A stretch of DNA of 40,289 bases from assembly GCA_017405945.1 (NCBI GenBank), contig JAFQZL010000031.1, positions 1-40,289 on the forward strand, written 5' to 3'. The position numbers and the translations under genes are program-made. The notes beneath the pieces are model-generated. The model searched no databases, was not told the origin of the DNA, and was given only the letters and a program-made list of their open reading frames with translations. Shown piece after piece: positions 1 to 9,413 of the stretch; the stretch's first letter is position 1; every line of letters begins with the position of its first letter. The DNA is from Acidaminococcaceae bacterium. GTDB lineage: Bacteria; Bacillota; Negativicutes; Acidaminococcales; Acidaminococcaceae.

Positions 1-339
1 CTTTCCGGCGGAGAGTTAAAGCGGATAGAAATCGCTACCGTGCTGGCCCGGGGAACCCAGCTGGCTATTTTCGACGAGCCGGAAGCGGGCATCGACCTGT
101 GGAGCTTTCAGAATCTGATTAGTGTGTTTGAACGGATGCGCACGGCCAATACCCGTTCCATTCTGATTATCTCCCATCAGGAACGGATCCTGCAGATTGC
201 GGATGAGATTGTAGTGCTGGCCAATGGACAGGTCACAAAGCACGGCCCCCGGGAAGAAATTCTTCCGGAACTGTTAGGGACAAGTGACGCAGTTGGCGTA
301 TGCGGCTGCCTGAAACGGGGAGGTGCGAGCTGTGATTGA
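1..339 (+). CDS. SufC-like ABC ATPase, 3' part only
   Basis: This is the C-terminal part of an ABC-type ATPase whose start lies before the window. The first visible residues are the ABC signature (LSGGELKRIEIA). A Walker B segment (LAIFDEPEAGID) and the H-loop histidine (ILIISHQ) follow. The next gene is a SufB/SufD-like scaffold whose start lies inside this gene's end, so this is most likely the SufC-type ATPase that powers Fe-S cluster assembly in the cytosol rather than a membrane transporter subunit. The tail after the H-loop holds a short Cys-rich stretch (VCGCLKRGGASC). The Walker A end is not visible, so full length and operon start are unknown. Confidence 0.85.
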   Translation, partial: LSGGELKRIEIATVLARGTQLAIFDEPEAGIDLWSFQNLISVFERMRTANTRSILIISHQERILQIADEIVVLANGQVTKHGPREEILPELLGTSDAVGVCGCLKRGGASCD

Positions 340-1252
340 TGCAATTCAGAAACGACTCCTGGCGGAGATTGCGGATCTCCATACGGTGCCTGCCGGCGCG
401 TATAATATCCGGGCCAACAGCAAGCTGGCGGCGCGGAACACGACAGCGAACATTGACATTGTTTCCAAAGCGGATGTGAGCGGCATCGATATCCGCATCA
501 AACCGGGGACGAAGAAGGAAAGCGTACATATTCCGGTTGTACTCAGCGACAGCGGACTGAAAGAAACGGTTTATAACGATTTTTATATCGGTGAGGACTG
601 CGATGTAGTCATCGTGGCAGGCTGCGGCATCCATAACTGCGGCGTGCAGGATTCCGAGCATGACGGCGTGCACCGCTTCTTTGTGGGTAAAAACAGCAAA
701 GTAAAATATGTGGAAAAGCATTACGGCGAAGGGGACGGCCGGGGCAAACGTATCCTGAACCCGGTGACGGAAGCCTATCTGGAAGAAGGCAGTTCCATGG
801 AAATGGAAATGGTGCAGATCAAGGGCGTGGATTCCACGGTCCGCACCACGAAGGCGGAACTGGCGTCCAATGCGTCCCTGGTGGTCAGGGAACGGCTCAT
901 GACCCATGGGAACCAGAAAGCCAAAAGCATTTATGAAACCTATCTGAACGGAGACGGCGCGGCGGCGGATGTGGTGTCCCGTTCCGTGGCACGGGAAGAG
1001 TCCTTCCAGGAGTTTTCTTCCCGCATTACCGGCAACGCGGCCTGCAAAGGGCACACAGAGTGCGATGCCATCATCATGGACAAGGCCCGGGTGCTGGCCA
1101 TACCCCAGCTGGATGCCAACAATGTGGACGCGGCCCTGGTACATGAAGCGGCCATCGGCAAGATTGCGGGGGAACAGATTATCAAGCTGATGACCCTGGG
1201 ACTTACCCAGGAGCAGGCGGAAGAACAGATTATCAACGGATTTTTAAAGTAG
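332..1252 (+). CDS. Short SufB/SufD-family Fe-S cluster assembly scaffold (SmsB-like)
   Basis: A 306-residue SufB/SufD-family protein. It is much shorter than typical SufB (about 450-500 residues) because it keeps mostly the beta-helix core and C-terminal helices. Cys244 (GHTECDAIIMD) and His271-Glu272 (LVHEAAIGKI) correspond to SufB-type residues for cluster or sulfur handling. The C-terminal helix ends with the family-like IINGF motif. The GTG at 332 is preferred over the GTG at 323 because GGGGAGG (317-323) lies 8 bases before 332 and overlaps 323. It overlaps the ATPase gene by 8 bp, implying coupled translation. A two-gene ATPase-plus-short-scaffold set matches the minimal SUF-like system (SMS) rather than full sufBCDSU. 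A terminator follows. Confidence 0.85.
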   Translation: MIDAIQKRLLAEIADLHTVPAGAYNIRANSKLAARNTTANIDIVSKADVSGIDIRIKPGTKKESVHIPVVLSDSGLKETVYNDFYIGEDCDVVIVAGCGIHNCGVQDSEHDGVHRFFVGKNSKVKYVEKHYGEGDGRGKRILNPVTEAYLEEGSSMEMEMVQIKGVDSTVRTTKAELASNASLVVRERLMTHGNQKAKSIYETYLNGDGAAADVVSRSVAREESFQEFSSRITGNAACKGHTECDAIIMDKARVLAIPQLDANNVDAALVHEAAIGKIAGEQIIKLMTLGLTQEQAEEQIINGFLK

Positions 1253-1313
1253 AAAGTCTGTGCCGGAAGAGAGAATTGTAAACGGACTTTTGATACAGAG
1301 TGTCAGACACAGA

Positions 1314-1349
1314 GGAATGAATTCGGTACATATGGGTTCATTCCTTTTT
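1314..1349 (+). terminator. Rho-independent terminator after the Fe-S assembly genes
   Basis: An 8-bp inverted repeat (GGAATGAA, 1314-1321; TTCATTCC, 1337-1344) is followed by five T residues and further T-rich sequence. It ends the upstream operon just before the miaB promoter. Confidence 0.8.
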
Positions 1350-1372
1350 CTTTCTCGTGAAATGGAGAAAAA

Positions 1373-1385
1373 TATGGTATAATAA
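1373..1385 (+). promoter_or_regulatory. Extended -10 promoter for miaB operon
   Basis: TATAAT at 1378-1383 is preceded by TGG, an extended -10 element. The -35 position (TCGTGA, 1355-1360) is a poor match, as expected for an extended -10 promoter. It sits between a terminator and miaB. The same 13 bases (TATGGTATAATAA) occur upstream of cobU. Confidence 0.6.
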
Positions 1386-1428
1386 TTTATTAAGTTTACG
1401 TAAGGTTTTTTATTGAATGGAGTACCGG

Positions 1429-2931
1429 ATGACTGAGAATAACGATATTAAATATAAAAATAGTACAGATAATAACAAGTCAGGCAAAACGTTTTATGCC
1501 ATTTTAAACTACGGCTGCCAGATGAACGAAAGCGACGCAGAGCATTACGCGGGACAGCTGGAGGAGCTGGGTTACACACGCACGGAAGATTTAGTCCGGG
1601 CCGATGTGATCCTGTTGAATACCTGTTGCATCCGGGAAAGCGCGGAACTTAAGATTTTGGGAAAAATCGGTGAGCTGAAACGTGTGAAGGCCCGGCATCC
1701 GGGGCAGATTATCTGTGTGGCGGGCTGCATGGCGCAAAAGGACGGCGCGGCGCTGGTGAAAAAATATCCCCAGATTGACCTGCTGTTAGGCACTTCGTAT
1801 GTAAATTCTTTCAAACAGATTTTGCAGGATTATCTGGAAGAACGCAAAAAAGGTGTGTTCACCAGCCTGGAAGTACAGAGCAGCGAGTTTGAAGGACAGC
1901 GCGTGCGGGAGAGCGGCTTCAGCGCCTGGATTCCCATCATGTATGGTTGTAATAATTTCTGTACGTACTGCATCGTGCCGTACGTACGCGGCCGGGAACG
2001 AAGCCGCAGCATTGAGAATATTTTAGAAGAAGTGCGTTCCGCCGTGGCGGCCGGTTATAAAGAAATCACCCTGCTGGGGCAGAATGTGGATTCCTACGGC
2101 AAGGATTTTTTGCGGAACCATGAGGAAGAAAAACTGCTGTCCGTCAGCAGCGCGGTGGGAGACGGCTTTACCGCAGCTTTAAAAGCAGAGCCCTTTGCCG
2201 CGTTGCTGAAAGCGGTAGATCAGGTTCCCGGTGTGGAGCGGGTCCATTTTATGACCAGCCATCCCCGGGATATGTCGGAAGAAGTAATCCGAACGGTGGC
2301 GCAGGGGACGCATCTGTGTGAGCATTTCCACGTGGCGCTCCAGAGCGGCAGCAGCCGGATCCTAAAAGCTATGAACCGGGGCTACACACGGGAACGGTTC
2401 CTTGCATTGGTGAAGACGATACGTAAATACATTCCCAAGGCTGCTATTACCACAGATATCATTGTAGGATTCCCGGGCGAAACGGATGAGGATTTTGCCG
2501 AAACCTGCAGTCTGGTGGAAGAGGTGGGTTTTGATTCCGCTTTTACCTTTATTTATTCCAAACGCAGCGGCACTCCGGCAGCCCGGATGCAGGATCAGAT
2601 TCCGGATGAGGTGAAGCATGCCCGTCTGCAGACGCTTATGGATGTGCAGAACCGCTTGTCCTTGTGCATCAACAAGCGTTTGGTGGGGCAGACGGTAGAA
2701 GTGATGGCGGAAGGTCCTACGGAAAAACATCCGGAAACCTGGAGCGGCAGAACCCGGGGCAACAAACTGGTGCTTTGGCAGCAGAACCGTACAGTTAAAA
2801 GCGCGGATGGCAGCGAAGAAACAATCCATTCGGAAGAAGGTAGTAATCTTCCCATTCGTCCCGGACAGCTGGTGCAGGTTCAGATTGAAAGCGCCCAGAC
2901 CTGGCTGGTGAAAGGATTCAGAATTAATTGA
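1429..2931 (+). CDS. miaB: tRNA-2-methylthio-N6-dimethylallyladenosine synthase MiaB
   Basis: A radical-SAM methylthiotransferase that adds the 2-methylthio group to i6A37 of tRNAs reading UNN codons. The N-terminal UPF0004 domain supplies three cluster cysteines: Cys30 (NYGCQMNES), Cys66 (NTCCIRE) and Cys100 (AGCMAQ). The radical-SAM triad is Cys174, Cys178 and Cys181 (GCNNFCTYC). A C-terminal TRAM region follows. At about 500 residues it is somewhat longer than usual, with extra sequence after the radical-SAM core near residue 225 and inside the TRAM region. The ATG at 1429 is chosen because GGAG (1419-1422) lies 6 bases before it; the ATG at 1417 has poorer spacing. It heads a cluster with mutS, mutL and miaA, the enzyme that makes its substrate. 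Confidence 0.95.
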   Translation: MTENNDIKYKNSTDNNKSGKTFYAILNYGCQMNESDAEHYAGQLEELGYTRTEDLVRADVILLNTCCIRESAELKILGKIGELKRVKARHPGQIICVAGCMAQKDGAALVKKYPQIDLLLGTSYVNSFKQILQDYLEERKKGVFTSLEVQSSEFEGQRVRESGFSAWIPIMYGCNNFCTYCIVPYVRGRERSRSIENILEEVRSAVAAGYKEITLLGQNVDSYGKDFLRNHEEEKLLSVSSAVGDGFTAALKAEPFAALLKAVDQVPGVERVHFMTSHPRDMSEEVIRTVAQGTHLCEHFHVALQSGSSRILKAMNRGYTRERFLALVKTIRKYIPKAAITTDIIVGFPGETDEDFAETCSLVEEVGFDSAFTFIYSKRSGTPAARMQDQIPDEVKHARLQTLMDVQNRLSLCINKRLVGQTVEVMAEGPTEKHPETWSGRTRGNKLVLWQQNRTVKSADGSEETIHSEEGSNLPIRPGQLVQVQIESAQTWLVKGFRIN

Positions 2932-2996
2932 TTTCAGGAAATACAATGGCTTAATAAATGATTGCAGGAAACACGGAAGCATTTCCGGGAGGAACT

Positions 2997-5615
2997 ATGG
3001 CCAATGAATTAACGCCGATGATGCAGCAGTATCTCGATTTCAAGAATCAATACCGGGATGAATTGCTGTTCTATCGCAGCGGCGATTTTTATGAACTGTT
3101 TTTTGAGGACGCCAAAACTGCCTCAAGGGAACTGGGACTGACGCTGACAGGCCGCAACGGGGGTCTGGAAGAACGGATCCCCATGTGCGGCGTGCCGTAT
3201 CATTCGGTGGAACCCTATATTGCGAAGTTGATTAAAAAAGGCTTTCGCGTTGCCATCTGTGAACAGATGGAAGACCCGAAGCTGGCAAAGGGTCTGGTCA
3301 AACGGGAGGTCATCCGGGTAATCACCCCCGGTACCGCTTTAAATGAGGCACTGTTGGAAGAGTCCGGCAACCGGTATCTGGTGTATCTGCAGGAAGACGA
3401 CGGCGTACTGTGTATGGCCCTGGCGGATGTTTCCACCGGGGAATGCCGCTGGTACACGGCCAACGGCAGCGAACGGCTGATCTCTGTGGAAGAACAGCTC
3501 TTCCGCCTGCAGCCTTCGGAAATTGTGCTGAAAAGCGGTATAGACCAGTGGGACGCGCTGGAAAACTGGCTGAAATCGAAACTGACCGACTGTCTCTATT
3601 CGTTTTATGAACCGGCTAAAGAACCGGAAGATTATGTCAAACTGCATTTCGGTACGCTGGAACTGGATCCTCTGGTACGGTCCACGGTACAGAATTTGCT
3701 GGCCTATCTTCATGAGACCATGATGACGGATTTGTCCCAGATCAACCGGCTGGAGCGGATTACCACGGAACAGTTCATGAATCTGGATGCCACGGCCATC
3801 CGGAATCTGGAACTGATCAAGAACATGCGTGATGGTGGCAAACGGGGCACGCTGCTGGATATTTTGGATTTTACGGGAACTTCCATGGGCTCCCGCTGTC
3901 TGAAAAACTGGATTGAATGTCCGCTGCTGGATATTGTAAAGATCCGGGAACGACAGGACGCGGTGGAAGAACTTGTACTGAATCCTGCCCTCCGGGACAG
4001 TCTGCAGGAAAGTTTAAAAGAAGTTTTTGATTTGGAACGCATCCTTTCCCGTCTGGAAGTGGGCAGTGCCAACGCCCGGGATCTGGTGAGCCTGCGGGCG
4101 TCTCTGGCCGCATTGCCGGCGTTGAAAGAAAAACTGCAAGGTGCGAAATCCGGGCTGCTGCAAAAATTATCAGTCAGCATCCACATGCACCGGGATATAC
4201 ATGATACCCTGGAAGCGGCCATTGTGGACGAACCGCCCTTTACCGTCAGGGAAGGCGGCATGATCAAAGACGGTTACGATCTGGAACTGGACGAACTTCA
4301 CGACATCGCCCGGAATAATTCCCAGTGGATGGCAAACTTTGAGCTGAAAATCAAAGAGTCCACCGGCATAAAAACCTTAAAAGTCGGCTTCAATAAAGTG
4401 TTCGGCTATTATATCGAAGTCAGCAAGGGGCAGACGTCCGCCGTGCCGCCGGAATTTGTGCGGAAACAGACGCTGGTCAATGCGGAGCGCTATATCGTTC
4501 CGGAACTGAAAGATTTTGAGAACAAGATTTTAAGCGCCAAGGAAAAAATCGAATCCCTGGAGTATTATCTGTTTAATAAAATCCGGGACGAGATCCGGAA
4601 AGATATTCCGGAAATCCAGGACACGGCCCATGCCCTGGCACGTCTGGATGTGCTGGCTGCGTTGGCCCTGGCGGCATTTAAATATGATTATCACCGGCCG
4701 GAACTGAACAACCGGGGGGAGATCCGGATTCTGGACGGTCGTCATCCCGTAGTGGAAAGGCTGCTGGACAAGGAAATCTTTGTACCTAACAATGTAACTT
4801 TGAATTCTGCCGATGAACGGATGGTGATCATCACCGGGCCCAACATGGCGGGGAAATCTACTTATATGCGGCAGGTTGCCCTTTTGGTGCTGATGAGCCA
4901 GATGGGTAGTTTCATTCCGGCCCGGAGCGCGGATATCTGCGCCGTGGACCGCATCTTTACCCGGGTAGGGGCCAGTGACGATCTGGCTACCGGGCAGAGC
5001 ACGTTTATGGTGGAAATGAACGAAGTAGCACAGATTTTGAAATACGCCACAAAGAATTCCCTGATCATCCTGGACGAAGTAGGCCGGGGTACCAGCACCT
5101 ACGACGGCATGTCCATTGCCCGGGCGGTGATGGAATACATCCAGACAAAGATTAAAGCGAAAACGTTGTTTGCCACGCATTACCATGAACTGATCACCAT
5201 GGAAGATGTGCTGGAAGGGATTAAAAACTATTCCGTTGCCATTAAGGAACGGGGCAACGATATCGTCTTCCTGCGGCGCATCATCCGGGGCGGCACAGAC
5301 CGGAGCTACGGCGTGCACGTGGCCCGGCTGGCAGGGCTGCCAAAAAAAGTCATTGAACGGGCAGACGAAATACTGGAAGAATACGACCGGAACAAAGGTT
5401 TTATCTGCGACGGAACTGCAGCCTGCAACAGTGGAGGCGCCGCGCAAGGTTCTGTAAAAGAAGAACCTGCCGATCTTGGCATGGGTTCCCTGTTTACAAG
5501 CGCCCTTCAGTCGGAACTGCTGCAACTGGACGTAATGAGCATGACGCCCATTGAAGCGCTGAACGCATTGTATAAACTGCAACAGGAAGCGAAAAAGGAA
5601 AGCGGTGTTGTATGA
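2997..5615 (+). CDS. mutS: DNA mismatch repair protein MutS
   Basis: An 872-residue mismatch-recognition ATPase of normal MutS1 length. The N-terminal domain contains the mismatch-wedging Phe motif (GDFYELFFEDA). The C-terminal ABC-type ATPase carries Walker A near residues 614-621 (GPNMAGKST), the signature and Walker B region (DEVGRGTSTYDG) and the TH switch (ATHYHEL). A C-terminal tail follows that probably contributes to tetramer or beta-clamp contacts. The ATG at 2997 is preferred over the in-frame ATG at 2958 because GGGAGG directly precedes it, and because homologues begin close to the TPMMQQY motif. It ends in a 4-bp ATGA overlap with mutL, so the two repair partners are translationally coupled. 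Confidence 0.97.
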   Translation: MANELTPMMQQYLDFKNQYRDELLFYRSGDFYELFFEDAKTASRELGLTLTGRNGGLEERIPMCGVPYHSVEPYIAKLIKKGFRVAICEQMEDPKLAKGLVKREVIRVITPGTALNEALLEESGNRYLVYLQEDDGVLCMALADVSTGECRWYTANGSERLISVEEQLFRLQPSEIVLKSGIDQWDALENWLKSKLTDCLYSFYEPAKEPEDYVKLHFGTLELDPLVRSTVQNLLAYLHETMMTDLSQINRLERITTEQFMNLDATAIRNLELIKNMRDGGKRGTLLDILDFTGTSMGSRCLKNWIECPLLDIVKIRERQDAVEELVLNPALRDSLQESLKEVFDLERILSRLEVGSANARDLVSLRASLAALPALKEKLQGAKSGLLQKLSVSIHMHRDIHDTLEAAIVDEPPFTVREGGMIKDGYDLELDELHDIARNNSQWMANFELKIKESTGIKTLKVGFNKVFGYYIEVSKGQTSAVPPEFVRKQTLVNAERYIVPELKDFENKILSAKEKIESLEYYLFNKIRDEIRKDIPEIQDTAHALARLDVLAALALAAFKYDYHRPELNNRGEIRILDGRHPVVERLLDKEIFVPNNVTLNSADERMVIITGPNMAGKSTYMRQVALLVLMSQMGSFIPARSADICAVDRIFTRVGASDDLATGQSTFMVEMNEVAQILKYATKNSLIILDEVGRGTSTYDGMSIARAVMEYIQTKIKAKTLFATHYHELITMEDVLEGIKNYSVAIKERGNDIVFLRRIIRGGTDRSYGVHVARLAGLPKKVIERADEILEEYDRNKGFICDGTAACNSGGAAQGSVKEEPADLGMGSLFTSALQSELLQLDVMSMTPIEALNALYKLQQEAKKESGVV

Positions 5616-7657
5616 TTCAGGAAAGAGAAGTCCGATTACTGGACACCAATACGTCAAACCAGATTGCGGCCGGCGAGGTGGTGGAAAAACCTGCTTCGGT
5701 GGTAAAGGAATTGGTAGAGAACGCATTGGATGCCGGAGCGGACAGCATAGAAGTGACGATTTTTGAAGGCGGCACGGAATATATCCGGGTAGCCGATAAC
5801 GGTTGCGGCATGACGGAGCAGAACGCCCGCATGGCGTTACAGCGTCATGCAACCAGCAAGATCCGTGAAGTGGACGACCTTCGCAGCCTCCACACCCTGG
5901 GATTCCGGGGAGAAGCACTGCCCAGTATTGCGTCGGTGTCCCGGTTTGAACTGTTGACCAGACCGCAGCAGGAAGAACTGGCCACTTCTATTAAAGTGAA
6001 TGGCGGTGAAGAAGAAGAATGCATTCAGACCGGCGGACCCGCAGGAACTACGGTCATCGTTAAAGATTTATTCTATAACGTACCGGCCCGCCGCAAATTT
6101 CTGAAAACGGTTTCTACGGAAGGCCGTTATATTACGGAAATGCTGACACGCATCGCCCTGGCCCGGCCGGACGTGCGGTTCAAACTGACCAGCAACGATA
6201 AAGAAGTGCTGGTGACGCCCGGGCTGGGGAATCTGAAAGACACGATTACCGCGCTGTACGGGAAAAAAGTTTCAGACGATCTTCTGCCGGTAAAACTGGA
6301 AGGTGTGTTTGCCGGTATTCTGGTACAGGGATTTATCGGCAAGCCCACGCTGCTGAAAGGCACCCGGGGCTGGCAGACCATTCTGGTAAACGGACGCAGC
6401 ATCAGCAATCTGATGATCAGCAAGGCCATCGAGCATGCCTATCAGTCCCAGATACCCAAGCGGGGGTTTGCCTTTGCCGTGCTGGATATCCAGGTTGACC
6501 CGGCCACTATCGACGTGAATGTGCATCCCCAGAAAAGTGAAATCAAGTTCAGTGACGAAAGCGCTATTTATAAAGCAGTCTTCCGTGCCCTGACCGATGC
6601 GCTGACAAAGCCGATGCATGCGGAAAAGGAAAAGAGTTTGCAGGAACAGAACCGGCAGGCTTTGGCAGCGGTACTGGAACGGGCGGAAAACAGCGGAGAA
6701 TCTACGCAGGAAGCTAAAGGACTTTCGGCAGCCTCTCAGCAGGATATATTTGGCGGTACTGCGGAAACCGGGAAACAGGACCGCCTGAATCAGTACAGCG
6801 ATACAGAAAGAAACTTTTATAGCGGTTCAGGATCAGCCGGAAGCGGTTTTGGAACGCATCATCTGAACGGGGAAGGGGTTTCCCATCCCCGTCAGGAAAT
6901 ATGGAAACGGCCGGACAGAGCATACGGTGAGGAGTCACCGAAAGAACCGGTGTACAGTTTAGGCGAGACCCGTCAGCTCATGCAAGACCAGGCGCCGCTG
7001 CAGACAGAGAATTCTGTGGCGATGCAGCTTGCAGGGCAGGATACGCTGGAAACCATCTGGCCTATCGGGCAGGTGGATAAAACCTTTATCATCGCCCAGT
7101 CGGAAGATACACTGTATCTGATTGACCAGCACGCAGCCCATGAACGCATCTTGTATGACCGTCTGGTTCTGACCCACAACGATATTCCGGCCCAACAGCT
7201 TTTGATCCCTCTGTATGTTACGTTGCAGCCGGAAGAAGTGGAACTGCTTGAGAAGCATCATGAAGCGTTTTATAAATTAGGGGTGGACATTACCACGGCT
7301 GGGGAGAATTCCGTGCGGATTGCCAGCCTGCCCAGCGATATCAGAAATGAAGATGCGGAAGATTTTATCCGTGAAATCGCGCAGTATCTGCGGGAGCACC
7401 GTACACCGGAAGCCAGCGAACTGCGACAGGATGTGCTGCACATGACTGCCTGCCGGGCTGCCATCAAAGCAGGGGAAGTGTTGAATATGCGGCAGATGCG
7501 CCAGCTGATCATCGACCTGTGCAACACGACCCATCCCTTTACCTGTCCTCACGGTCGTCCCTGTATGATTGCCGTAAGCAGCGACGAATTATATAAACTG
7601 TTTAAACGCACCGGTTTTGACTTGCCGGGTAAAAATAATGTTCCCTATGATAAGTGA
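5612..7657 (+). CDS. mutL: DNA mismatch repair protein MutL (endonuclease type)
   Basis: A 681-residue GHKL ATPase that links MutS recognition to strand incision. The N-terminal ATP site shows IAAGEVVEKPASVVKELVEN and the GFRGEAL lid motif. A low-complexity linker (about residues 340-470) separates it from the C-terminal dimerisation and nuclease domain. That domain has the metal-binding DQHAAHERILYD motif, plus ACR, CPHGRP and FKR motifs, which mark the nicking-type MutL of bacteria without MutH. The final acidic position of the DQHA(x2)E(x4)E motif is Asp rather than Glu, a conservative change. It starts inside the mutS stop. Confidence 0.96.
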   Translation: MIQEREVRLLDTNTSNQIAAGEVVEKPASVVKELVENALDAGADSIEVTIFEGGTEYIRVADNGCGMTEQNARMALQRHATSKIREVDDLRSLHTLGFRGEALPSIASVSRFELLTRPQQEELATSIKVNGGEEEECIQTGGPAGTTVIVKDLFYNVPARRKFLKTVSTEGRYITEMLTRIALARPDVRFKLTSNDKEVLVTPGLGNLKDTITALYGKKVSDDLLPVKLEGVFAGILVQGFIGKPTLLKGTRGWQTILVNGRSISNLMISKAIEHAYQSQIPKRGFAFAVLDIQVDPATIDVNVHPQKSEIKFSDESAIYKAVFRALTDALTKPMHAEKEKSLQEQNRQALAAVLERAENSGESTQEAKGLSAASQQDIFGGTAETGKQDRLNQYSDTERNFYSGSGSAGSGFGTHHLNGEGVSHPRQEIWKRPDRAYGEESPKEPVYSLGETRQLMQDQAPLQTENSVAMQLAGQDTLETIWPIGQVDKTFIIAQSEDTLYLIDQHAAHERILYDRLVLTHNDIPAQQLLIPLYVTLQPEEVELLEKHHEAFYKLGVDITTAGENSVRIASLPSDIRNEDAEDFIREIAQYLREHRTPEASELRQDVLHMTACRAAIKAGEVLNMRQMRQLIIDLCNTTHPFTCPHGRPCMIAVSSDELYKLFKRTGFDLPGKNNVPYDK

Positions 7658-7672
7658 ACACCGGAGATTGTT

Positions 7673-8464
7673 TTGGAAGAAATCAGATTTGCGGTAACCA
7701 GCAACAAAAATGATAATCGGAAACTGATAGAACAGGCGAAATCCTGGGCGCAGGAGTTGCAGGTACCTTATGTGAAACGCTATGATAACGGATCCCTGGA
7801 TGCCATGCTGGCGGATTATCATCTCGATGCACTGCTGATTGCCGGCAAAAACGGTCCCCAGCTTTACTCGCCGGAAGGCATGCTGCTGTATCATCCGGGG
7901 CTGGGCAAAGTGCGCTGGCAGCGGGTCGTAGAGCGTCACGAGAAGGATAATTTCCTGACAGCCTTGGATATCCGTCCGGGCCAGCGTGTGCTGGACTGTA
8001 CCGTAGGACTTGCGGCGGATGCGCTGCTGGCTTCCCGGGCAGTGGGAGAAACGGGAAAGGTTGTCGGTCTTGAAGCTTCGCTGCCTTTGTGGTTTCTTTC
8101 CAGCCGGGGCATTTTGTTATATAAAAGCAGATTAGCTGAACTTGTACAGGATTTACAGCGCATTGAAATCATCCATGCAGAGGCATCCGCATTTTTGAAA
8201 ACGCTGTCTGAAAACAGTTTTGACGCGGTGTATTTCGATCCCATGTTCCGTCAGCCGGTGAGGAAATCATCGGAGATGGTACCATTGCGTCCCCTGGCAT
8301 TTTCGAAACCGTTAACAATGGAAATGGTGGAACTGGCACTGAAGGTGGCGCCTCGTGTCGTGATCAAAGAACGCAGCGTGGAGATATTGCAGGAGTACGG
8401 CTGCACAGAGTTTGTAGGAACGAAGTACAGCGCGGTCCGGTTTGGAATACGAAAAAGACAGTGA
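7673..8464 (+). CDS. RsmJ-like class I SAM-dependent methyltransferase
   Basis: A 263-residue predicted methyltransferase between mutL and miaA. A Rossmann SAM-binding motif (VLDCTVGLAADALLAS) lies near residues 104-119. A DPMF motif (YFDPMF, Asp189) follows, the catalytic-site signature of the RsmJ (16S rRNA m2G1516) family, PF04445-like. The N-terminal 70 residues (TSNKNDNRKLIEQAKSWAQE) resemble an extra domain that enteric RsmJ lacks, as far as I recall. The start is TTG at 7673 with GGAG 6 bases upstream. The target could be rRNA or another nucleic acid; the motif supports the family but not the exact substrate. Confidence 0.75.
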   Translation: MEEIRFAVTSNKNDNRKLIEQAKSWAQELQVPYVKRYDNGSLDAMLADYHLDALLIAGKNGPQLYSPEGMLLYHPGLGKVRWQRVVERHEKDNFLTALDIRPGQRVLDCTVGLAADALLASRAVGETGKVVGLEASLPLWFLSSRGILLYKSRLAELVQDLQRIEIIHAEASAFLKTLSENSFDAVYFDPMFRQPVRKSSEMVPLRPLAFSKPLTMEMVELALKVAPRVVIKERSVEILQEYGCTEFVGTKYSAVRFGIRKRQ

Positions 8465-8480
8465 AGAGAGGTAACCGACA

Positions 8481-9413
8481 TTGCCAAAAGAAAGATTAGT
8501 GGTGATCCTGGGACCGACGGCAACCGGCAAAAGTTATTGCGGTATTGAGCTGGCCAGACGGTTCCGAGGGGAGATCATTTCCGGCGACAGTATGCTGGTT
8601 TACCGGCAGATGAATATCGGAACGGCAAAACCTTCTGAAGAAGAACTGCATACTGTGCCGCATCACCTGGTGAATATACTGCCCCCTGACGCCTCCTACA
8701 GCGTGGCGGACTTTCAGCAGCAGTCAACAGAACTGGTCCATCAGATTACACAGCGGGGAAACCTTCCCATCCTGGTGGGCGGCACAGGTCTTTACATCAA
8801 AGCATTGCTGGAAGATTACAGGTTCAGCAGCGTGGAAGAAAATCCGGAACTGCGTCAACGTCTGGAAACTTATGCCCGTGAACAGGGAACCGCTAAGCTG
8901 TTTGACTGGCTGCGCAAGAAAGATCCCACCGCAGCGGCCCGGCTGCATCCCAATGATGTCCGCCGTGTGGTCCGCGCTCTGGAGACTGCTTTGTCCGGGG
9001 ACAGGGTCTCTCAGGAAAAGCAGCATGAATTGAAATACGATGCAACGGTTTTCGGACTTTCCATGGAACGGGGTTTTCTGTATGAAAGAATCAATTTGCG
9101 CGTTGACCGGATGCTGGAAGCAGGTCTGGAAGAAGAAGTCCGGACCCTGCTGAATGTTGGCGTTCCCACAGGCTGTCTTTCCATGAAAAGCCTGGGATAC
9201 CGGCAGATGGCGGAGTATCTGTCAGGCCAATGTGATTTCGCCACAGCGGTTGACAACATAAAAAAAGGGACCCGCCATTTTGCCAAACGGCAGATCACCT
9301 GGTACAAAAAGATGCCGTACATTCATTGGTTTACGGTTGACAGAAGCCTGAACTATGAAAAAATTGTAGCAGATATGGCAGATATACTTGAGAAAAATGT
9401 CAAAAGGATGTAA
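8481..9413 (+). CDS. miaA: tRNA dimethylallyltransferase MiaA
   Basis: This 310-residue enzyme transfers dimethylallyl from DMAPP to N6 of A37 in tRNAs, making the i6A that MiaB then thiomethylates. The N-terminal P-loop (GPTATGKS), the catalytic SGDSMLVYRQMNIGTAKP region and the GGTGLYIKALL motif are all canonical. So are the C-terminal KSLGYRQ and RHFAKRQITW segments that contact tRNA. The start is TTG at 8481 with AGAGG about 9 bases upstream. Having both miaA and miaB in one cluster places the complete ms2i6A pathway here. Confidence 0.97.
   Translation: MPKERLVVILGPTATGKSYCGIELARRFRGEIISGDSMLVYRQMNIGTAKPSEEELHTVPHHLVNILPPDASYSVADFQQQSTELVHQITQRGNLPILVGGTGLYIKALLEDYRFSSVEENPELRQRLETYAREQGTAKLFDWLRKKDPTAAARLHPNDVRRVVRALETALSGDRVSQEKQHELKYDATVFGLSMERGFLYERINLRVDRMLEAGLEEEVRTLLNVGVPTGCLSMKSLGYRQMAEYLSGQCDFATAVDNIKKGTRHFAKRQITWYKKMPYIHWFTVDRSLNYEKIVADMADILEKNVKRM

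Noticed and set aside
233..1144. Minus-strand open frame of 303 codons over the SufB-like gene
   Set aside because: It is antisense to a clear protein family member and lacks a sensible start or motif; shadow of the real gene.
4530..5918. Long minus-strand open frame of 462 codons over mutS and mutL
   Set aside because: It lies antisense to two certain genes, has no family features, and is explained by codon bias.
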